Assembly (NCBI RefSeq): GCF_029871235.1
Contig: NZ_SSOM01000045.1
Span: 1 to 64,000, forward strand
DNA from: Pseudomonas sp. BN411
Lineage (GTDB): Bacteria; Pseudomonadota; Gammaproteobacteria; Pseudomonadales; Pseudomonadaceae
Direction of reading: 5' to 3'
DNA: 64,000 nucleotides
Positions within the stretch are counted from its first letter, which is position 1; every line of letters starts with the position of its first letter. The notes beneath the pieces were generated by a model. The model made no database searches, was not told the DNA's origin, and saw only the letters and a program-made list of their open reading frames with translations. A program made the position numbers and the translations under genes. This document shows, in pieces, positions 58,504 through 64,000 of the stretch.

Positions 58504-59211
58504 ATGGTCCGAGGTAGCGTGCAGGCCTGGCGTGCGTGGCAGGGGGGGCGGAGGCCGTCCCTGGCGGTGGCGTTGCTGGCGGCACTGCTGGCCGGCGCAC
58601 TGCAGGCGGATTGGGATTTCACCCTGATCAGCCGCCGCGCCGAAAACCTCTACGGCCCCCTTGGCCCCGGCAAGCAGCGAATCGATGACTGGCAGGAGAC
58701 CCTGGGACGCCTCGCCGGCGCAGACGAGAAGACGCAACTGGAAGAGGTGAACCGCTTCTTCAACGCCAAATTGCGCTTTCGCGACGACCGCGAACTCTGG
58801 GGCGAAACCGATTTCTGGGCGACTCCCGTGCAGGCCCTGCGCATAGGCGCCGGAGACTGCGAGGACTTCGCCATCGCCAAGTATTTCAGCCTGCGCCAGC
58901 TCGGTGTGCCCAGCGAAAAGCTGCGCATCACCTACGTCAAGGCGCTGCGCCTGAACCAGGCGCACATGGTGCTGACCTATTACGCATCCCCGGATGCCAT
59001 GCCGCTGGTGCTGGACAACCTGGTAGGCATCATCCGCCCCGCCAATCAACGCACCGACCTGATGCCGGTCTACGCCTTCAATGCCGAGGGCCTGTGGCTG
59101 GCCGGCAGCGGTGGTGGAAAACAGGTGGGGGATGCCAAGCGGCTGTCGCGCTGGCAGGAACTGCTCAAGAAAATGAATGCTGAAGGCTTCCCCGTGGAGC
59201 CCGCCCGATAG
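58504..59211 (+). CDS. lapG: Periplasmic cysteine protease LapG (adhesin release)
   Basis: Calcium-dependent transglutaminase-like protease of 235 residues that cuts the large adhesin LapA near its N-terminus and frees it from the cell surface. The catalytic triad is visible: Cys119 in AGDCEDFA, His154 in QAHMVL and Asp171 in VLDNLVG. Asp118, Glu120 and Asp121 around the cysteine are the expected calcium-binding acids. A signal-like hydrophobic stretch (ALLAALLAGALQA) precedes the domain; the exact start is less certain. Eight bases separate it from lapD, its inhibitor. Confidence 0.92.
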   Translation: MVRGSVQAWRAWQGGRRPSLAVALLAALLAGALQADWDFTLISRRAENLYGPLGPGKQRIDDWQETLGRLAGADEKTQLEEVNRFFNAKLRFRDDRELWGETDFWATPVQALRIGAGDCEDFAIAKYFSLRQLGVPSEKLRITYVKALRLNQAHMVLTYYASPDAMPLVLDNLVGIIRPANQRTDLMPVYAFNAEGLWLAGSGGGKQVGDAKRLSRWQELLKKMNAEGFPVEPAR

Positions 59212-59219
59212 GAGTCGAG

Positions 59220-61169
59220 ATGTCTCTGTTCAAACAGTTGTTGATCGCCATCTGCCTGTTCCTGGTGGTCGCCTTCAGCGGCAGTTTCATGGTCGGCCTG
59301 GAGAGTTCGCGGGAGCAGTACGTCAACCAGTTGCGCTCCCACGCCCAGGATGCGGCGACCGCCCTCGGCCTGTCGCTGACCCCGCATATCGACGATCCGG
59401 CGATGGTCGAGCTGATGGTCAGCTCCATCTTCGATAGCGGCTATTACGAGAGCATCCGGGTAATCGACCTTGCGAACGGCCAGGTGCTGGTGGAACGCAC
59501 CGGCGTACCCGACGCGGCCGGTGCCCAGGTGCCGCAGTGGTTCGTCAGCCTGATCGGCCTGCAATCGGTCGGTGGTGATGCCATCGTCAGCCGTGGCTGG
59601 CGGCAGGCGGCACGGGTGGAGGTGAAGAGCCATCCGCTGTTCGCGCTTGCCCGGCTCTGGCAGAGCGCGCTGGGCAGCCTCGGCTGGCTGCTGGCCTGCG
59701 GCCTGGTCAGTGCAGGCCTCGGCGCCTTCCTGTTGCGGCGCCAGCTGAGGCCCCTGGATTACATGGTGGAGCAGTCCCACGCCATTGCCCGCCGCGAGTT
59801 CCTCAGTTTGCCGGAACTGCCGCGCACCCCTGAGCTGCGCCGCGTGGTGCAGGCGATGAACCAGATGGTGGAGAAGCTCAAGGCGCTGTTCCAGGAACAG
59901 GCCGAGCGCAGTGAACGACTGCGCGACGAGGCCTACAAGGACAGCCTGACTGGACTGGCCAACCGGCGCTACTTCGAGATGCAGCTGCAGGCGCGCCTCA
60001 GCGCCGAGGATCACGTCAGTGCCGGTTACCTGTTCCTGCTTCGCCTGCACGACCTCGCCGGGCTCAACCAACGCCTGGGTGGCCAACGCACCGACCAGTT
60101 GTTGATGGCGGTGGCCGAGCTGCTCCGGCAGGTGGCGGCGGGGCAGGGCGCGGGCCAATTGGTGGCGCGCAGCCGGGGTGGTGACTTCGCCCTGCTGGTA
60201 CCCGGTCTGGTGGCCGAAGAAGCCGAGCAGTTGGCCCAGCGTCTGGATGCCGGCCTGGCGAACCTGGTGACCACGGGGGCCGCCGATGCATTACCGGTGG
60301 CCCATATGGGGCTGGTGCCGTTCAGTCCGGGCGAAGCGTTCGCTGACCTGTTACGTCTCGCCGACGAGGCCCTGGCCAAGGCGGAAGGCCAGGCGGACCG
60401 GACCTGGGCCAGCCTCACCCAGGGTGATGCGCCCAGCGTGGGCGACGAGCGCCATGCCTGGCATCAACTGCTGGACCGGGCACTTGGCCAGCGCCAGTTG
60501 CAGCTCTACTTCCAGCCGGTGGTGGATAGTCGTGATCGTTCGCGGGTGCTGCATTACAAGGTGCTGTCGCGCCTGCGCGACGAGCGTGGCGAGAACCTAC
60601 CGGCCGGTCGCTTCCTGCCCTGGCTGCAGCGCTTTGGCTGGATGGCGCGTCTCGATCTGCTGATGCTGGAATTGGTCCTGCAGCAGATGGCCAGTCACGG
60701 CGAAACCCTGGCACTCAACCTCTCCGGCGCCCTGCTGCGCGAGCCGCAGGCGCTGGAAAAAGCCTTCGATCTGTTGCGCAAGCATCCCCACCTGGGGCCG
60801 CGCCTGGTGCTGGAGCTGGAAGAGGATCAACTGCCGGAGCAGGCCGCGCTGGAGCAACTCACCCGCCGCCTGCGCGAGCTGGGCTTCAGCCTCAGCCTTC
60901 AACACTTCGGTGGCCGCTTCAGCATGATTGGCAACCTGGCCCGCCTGGGCCTGGCCTACCTGAAGGTGGATGGCAGCTATATCCGCGCCATAGACCTGGA
61001 AGCCGACAAGCGCCTGTTCATCGAGGCCATGCAGCGTGCCGCCCACAGCATCGACCTGCCGCTGATCGCCGAGCGAGTGGAAACCGAAGGTGAACTGCTA
61101 GTGCTGCAGGAGATGGGCATCCAGGGCGTTCAGGGGCAGCTGTTCGGAGCGCCGGCACCCTGGCGTTAG
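59220..61169 (+). CDS. lapD: Cyclic di-GMP receptor LapD (degenerate GGDEF-EAL)
   Basis: Inner-membrane receptor of 649 residues that holds LapG when cyclic di-GMP is high. A first membrane helix, a periplasmic output domain, a second helix and a HAMP-like segment (about 160-225) precede a GGDEF domain with degenerate RGGDF at 319-323 and an EAL domain in which EAL is KVL at 447-449, so both catalytic activities should be lost while binding is retained. It directly follows lapG and is convergent to the lapA-side genes. Confidence 0.94.
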   Translation: MSLFKQLLIAICLFLVVAFSGSFMVGLESSREQYVNQLRSHAQDAATALGLSLTPHIDDPAMVELMVSSIFDSGYYESIRVIDLANGQVLVERTGVPDAAGAQVPQWFVSLIGLQSVGGDAIVSRGWRQAARVEVKSHPLFALARLWQSALGSLGWLLACGLVSAGLGAFLLRRQLRPLDYMVEQSHAIARREFLSLPELPRTPELRRVVQAMNQMVEKLKALFQEQAERSERLRDEAYKDSLTGLANRRYFEMQLQARLSAEDHVSAGYLFLLRLHDLAGLNQRLGGQRTDQLLMAVAELLRQVAAGQGAGQLVARSRGGDFALLVPGLVAEEAEQLAQRLDAGLANLVTTGAADALPVAHMGLVPFSPGEAFADLLRLADEALAKAEGQADRTWASLTQGDAPSVGDERHAWHQLLDRALGQRQLQLYFQPVVDSRDRSRVLHYKVLSRLRDERGENLPAGRFLPWLQRFGWMARLDLLMLELVLQQMASHGETLALNLSGALLREPQALEKAFDLLRKHPHLGPRLVLELEEDQLPEQAALEQLTRRLRELGFSLSLQHFGGRFSMIGNLARLGLAYLKVDGSYIRAIDLEADKRLFIEAMQRAAHSIDLPLIAERVETEGELLVLQEMGIQGVQGQLFGAPAPWR

Positions 61170-61192
61170 TGCGATGGGAGAGGGGATATCCC

Positions 61193-61290
61193 TGTAGGGG
61201 CGAATTCATTCGCCAAGGGGCACGCAGTGCCCCCAAGGGAATCCCAAGGGCAGGCCGCTGGCCTGCAAGGCGAATGAATTCGCCCCTAGA
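61193..61290. repeat. 98-bp Y-shaped inverted repeat, copy D
   Basis: Outer arms TGTAGGGGCGAATTCATTCG and CGAATGAATTCGCCCCTAGA with inner hairpins GGGGCAC-gca-GTGCCCC and GCAGGCC-gct-GGCCTGC. It lies between the convergent stops of lapD (23 bp) and the small protein gene (21 bp). Confidence 0.85.
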
Positions 61291-61311
61291 AGGTGCTTGA
61301 GAATCCGAGAT

Positions 61312-61662
61312 TCAGATGAGTCCTGATCCCGCTTCTTCCTCTTCTTCGACGATCAACCGCGAGATGCCACCCAGGGCTTCCCGCGCCTGGTTCCGGCTGA
61401 GCAGTTTGGATTGGGCTGCCGGCGGCAGGTCGGTGATGCGGATCAGACCCTTGGTCATCAGCACCGTGATCAGGTCGTCGAGTACCCGGATCATGTCCAG
61501 GTCGCTCTGTTTCAATTGCAGCAGGCTGCTCTGCATCGCCAGGTTGGCGTACCAGCCCTGAATCTCCTGGTCGTCAGCCGGCAGGGTGCCGGACATTTGG
61601 TCGAATTCGGTTGCTTCAACGCGAACCAGGTTTCCGTCTTCATCGCGCTGGATATAGAGCAT
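61312..61662 (-). CDS. Small conserved protein next to lapA
   Basis: Acidic protein of 116 residues without a signal peptide or membrane helix: N-terminal MLYIQRDEDGNLVRVEATEF, then a helical centre (QLKQSDLDMIRVLDDLITVL) and an acidic end (VEEEEEAGSGLI). The ATG at 61662 is preferred because a GGGAG site precedes it. A gene of this kind lies between lapD and the large adhesin in other pseudomonads; I have no function to assign. Confidence 0.7.
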   Translation of the reverse strand: MLYIQRDEDGNLVRVEATEFDQMSGTLPADDQEIQGWYANLAMQSSLLQLKQSDLDMIRVLDDLITVLMTKGLIRITDLPPAAQSKLLSRNQAREALGGISRLIVEEEEEAGSGLI

Positions 61663-61748
61663 GGCGAGTCTCCCTTGAGGACTGCCGCGAGCATGAGGGC
61701 AGATGCCCCCCGTCCGCAACCACCGGAGTGGTTGCGGACGGGGAAACA

Positions 61749-64000
61749 TCAGTTCTGGTCGACCTTGATGGTCGGGTCGGCACCCGCGATCAGGGAGTTG
61801 ATGGACTGTCCGCTGAGCTGGGCCGCCGCACCTTCCAGGGTGATGGACAGATCGGCGTGGCTGGCGGCGTCGGCGGCAGTGCCGCCAGGGTTCAGGTGGC
61901 CTTCCGAGCTGACCAGCAGGGTGGCGTTGCCGGTACCGTTATCGACAATCAATTTGAGGTAGTTGTTGATGGTGCTGGACGTTTCCCCGTGCAGCAGGTC
62001 GCTCAGGTCCAGGCGGTCGCCTGCGTCCTTGTTGAAGTCCTTCACCACGTCCTGGTTGGGACTGCCCTCGTTACCCACGTGGCCGGATTTCCAAATGAAG
62101 GTATCGCGGCCGTAACCACCCGTCAGGGTGTCGTTGCCCTTGCCTCCGGTAAGGAAGTCGTCACCGCTGCCACCGATCAGTCTGTCTGCGCCGTTACCGC
62201 CGCCCAGGGCGCTGCCGGTGGAGCCGGCCTGGATTTCGTGGTCCGAATCGAAGGTAATTTGCAGCGACTGGTTGCCCGTGCTGTCGGAGTCCCCGTCGGT
62301 TGCCTTGACGTCCAGGTTGATTCGCTGGTCGTAAGACTCGGTCTGCCCGGTGATGGAGTTGATGGATACTTTGTAGGAAGTGCTGCTGCCGGCTCCGAAC
62401 TTGATCGAGCTGAACTCATACTCCCCGCTGTTGAGTTTGCTGGAGTCGATGGTGAAGGTAGCTGCGCCGCCCGATACTCCATCGACTGTGCCGCTGCCAA
62501 CGACGTTGCCTGTGCTGTCGAGAGCGGTCCAGGTCAGCTTTTCGCCGACTTTGTTCTTATCGGCGGCGTCGAGTTGGAAAGTGGTCACCGAGATGGAGGT
62601 CATGTCGGTGGCCAGATTAGTTTCCTTGTCGATGAAGGTGAAGTTGAGGACATCCCCGGTGTCGATCGACTGGCCGTCGCCAACGCCGAAGTTGTTTCCG
62701 TTGGTATTCACGGTGTCGACGACGACATGGCCATTTTTGTCGATGGATGTAGCCGTAGCCTGGAGCGAGAACCGGCTGTTCGCACCCAAGTCATAGAGCC
62801 CTGAGTTACCGCCTGAAATGCTGAACGCGCTATAGGTCGAGGAAGGCGAGTCCAGGTCGACGAAGTTGGTGACCTGATAATGGCCGGTTACCAGGTCTGC
62901 CGTGATCTTGAACACTGCGGTGTTGTTTGCGTCGACTGCAGTCAGGGAGTTGGTTCCCGATACGTAATGGAGCTTGCTGCCCTGATAGGTCAGATAGCTC
63001 GACGAACTGACGACGCTTCCGTCCTTGGTCAGTACGGTGCTCAGGATATTGCCGCTGGCGTCGACGGAAACTCCGGCAGTCGGACTGAACTGCACGCTGG
63101 CGCCCTTGGAGTCAGCGCCGGTGGACAGGTTCAGGTTGCCGACAGCCGTGGAACCGGCACCGTCCAGTACGATGCTCTGCATCGGCGTGGCCAGGATCGG
63201 GGAATCATCTTCGACGGTGATCTGCAGGGAGCCGTCGGTGCTGTTTACGCCATCGCTGGCTGTCACTTTCACCGCGAAGTTCAGCAGGTTTTCCGCTGCC
63301 GACGTTGTCGCCAAATGATCCAACTGGCCCAGCAGGGTCACGGTATAGGCACCCACGCTGTTGATGCTGATGGTCATGATCGGCTGGCCACCGGCGCTTG
63401 CGCTCAGGCTCGAGGTGCCGCTGCCCGTCCAGGTCAGGGCCACGCCATTGGAGGTCAACGTGGTGGTCGGTTCCGTCAGGGTGACAGAAAGGCTCGGGCT
63501 GTCGATATCGGTGATCGCGAAGGTACCGGTGGAGACCACGGCATTGGTGGTATCGCTCGGAGTGCCCGTGGTGTCCGGCAATCCATTGGCCAGTCCCTCT
63601 TCCGAGACGATGGCGGTTCCGTTGGTATTACCGAATACCGGCCCGTCATTGGTCGGCGTGACGGTGATATTGACCGTGGCGGTTTCCTGGTTCCCGGCGG
63701 CGGTAGTGACGGTGTAGGTGTAACTGTCGGTGCCGTTGTAATTGGGATTCGGGGTATAGGTGACGGTGCCGTTGGCGTTCAGGGTGACGGTGCCGTGGCC
63801 GGCGGTTCCAACCGAGGTGACCTGCGCGCCGGGGCCGAAGGTGTCATTGGCCAGTACGTTGCTGGTCAGCGATTGGTCTTCGGCGACGGTGACGGCGTCG
63901 TCCTTGGCGTCGACGACCGGGTTGACGGTGACGTTGACGGTGCTGGTGACGGTGCCGCCATGGCCGTCGCTGACGGTGATGGTGAAGTTGTCGCTGCCGT
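61749..64000 (-). CDS. lapA: Giant RTX/VCBS-type adhesin (LapA-like), C-terminal part; 5' end outside window
   Basis: Reading continues without a stop to the window edge, so only the C-terminal about 750 residues are here. It contains repeated cadherin/VCBS-like units, a hallmark ATVNITVTPTNDGPVFGN-type linker, and at the end an RTX region (GGSGDDFLTGGKGNDTLTGG) with a type I secretion signal ending IAGADPTIKVDQN. With lapG and lapD alongside it should be the surface adhesin that LapG cuts. The LapG cleavage site would be at the N-terminus, outside the window. Type I secretion genes (lapBCE) are not in view. Confidence 0.9.
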   Translation of the reverse strand, partial: GSDNFTITVSDGHGGTVTSTVNVTVNPVVDAKDDAVTVAEDQSLTSNVLANDTFGPGAQVTSVGTAGHGTVTLNANGTVTYTPNPNYNGTDSYTYTVTTAAGNQETATVNITVTPTNDGPVFGNTNGTAIVSEEGLANGLPDTTGTPSDTTNAVVSTGTFAITDIDSPSLSVTLTEPTTTLTSNGVALTWTGSGTSSLSASAGGQPIMTISINSVGAYTVTLLGQLDHLATTSAAENLLNFAVKVTASDGVNSTDGSLQITVEDDSPILATPMQSIVLDGAGSTAVGNLNLSTGADSKGASVQFSPTAGVSVDASGNILSTVLTKDGSVVSSSSYLTYQGSKLHYVSGTNSLTAVDANNTAVFKITADLVTGHYQVTNFVDLDSPSSTYSAFSISGGNSGLYDLGANSRFSLQATATSIDKNGHVVVDTVNTNGNNFGVGDGQSIDTGDVLNFTFIDKETNLATDMTSISVTTFQLDAADKNKVGEKLTWTALDSTGNVVGSGTVDGVSGGAATFTIDSSKLNSGEYEFSSIKFGAGSSTSYKVSINSITGQTESYDQRINLDVKATDGDSDSTGNQSLQITFDSDHEIQAGSTGSALGGGNGADRLIGGSGDDFLTGGKGNDTLTGGYGRDTFIWKSGHVGNEGSPNQDVVKDFNKDAGDRLDLSDLLHGETSSTINNYLKLIVDNGTGNATLLVSSEGHLNPGGTAADAASHADLSITLEGAAAQLSGQSINSLIAGADPTIKVDQN

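Overview
The window is a high-GC chromosomal segment of a Pseudomonas, most likely from the P. aeruginosa-related part of the genus. The main evidence is a block (about 20.1-34.2 kb) whose genes and order match my recollection of the P. aeruginosa PAO1 neighbourhood PA3538-PA3524: ABC ATPase, argF, grxD, bfr, bfd, peroxiredoxin, rnt, pyrC, motY, argG, gloA. Pseudomonas-type REP elements, ArgR boxes and a lap biofilm locus agree with this. I saw no rRNA, tRNA, CRISPR array, insertion sequence or phage.

Layout. (1) 1-5.1 kb: glycine cleavage genes gcvP (3' end cut by the window edge) and gcvH behind a sigma-54 promoter with two 18-bp palindromes, followed by the TyrR-like activator gcsR. (2) 5.2-12.1 kb: a LysR regulator divergent from a ureohydrolase - aldehyde dehydrogenase - NCS1 permease - GMC oxidoreductase operon, probably for a guanidino compound carrying an alcohol or aldehyde group. 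(3) 12.1-20.1 kb: repeat-rich spacer, exported alpha/beta hydrolase, glpD, glpR, ybaK-type deacylase, glpK, a periplasmic binding protein and a PhzF-like protein. (4) 20.1-34.2 kb: the conserved block above, with an inserted diguanylate cyclase, a lipoprotein and a molybdopterin oxidoreductase. ArgR boxes precede argF and argG, a Fur box precedes bfd and a sigma-28 promoter precedes motY. (5) 34.3-37.2 kb: GAF plus degenerate GGDEF protein, then modBC without modA. (6) 37.2-45.9 kb: APC permease and KauB/PuuC-like dehydrogenase divergent from a FadR-type regulator and a Cache protein, then a Cache-GGDEF cyclase and two DUF proteins. (7) 46.0-54.2 kb: a guanidine catabolic operon under a guanidine-I (ykkC) riboswitch: binding protein, permease, ATPase, two carboxyguanidine deiminase subunits and guanidine carboxylase. 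(8) 54.5-57.9 kb: Tyr/Gln-rich lipoprotein, LysR regulator and an alkylsulfatase-like metallo-beta-lactamase. (9) 58.0-64.0 kb: DUF1145 protein, lapG, lapD, a small protein and the C-terminal part of a giant RTX adhesin (lapA-like).

How it fits together. Two separate modules handle guanidino nitrogen (regions 2 and 7). Region 7 imports guanidine and converts it through carboxyguanidine to allophanate, but no allophanate hydrolase is in the window. Cyclic-di-GMP recurs: two intact diguanylate cyclases, one degenerate GGDEF protein and the LapD receptor, which restrains LapG from releasing the LapA adhesin.

Most unusual observations: a 63-bp REP element lying exactly in phase inside the guanidine carboxylase gene and adding 21 codons; a family of four 97-98 bp Y-shaped inverted repeats, each just after a stop codon; and a 9-nt exact complement between the riboswitch aptamer and the ribosome binding site of the first gene it controls.
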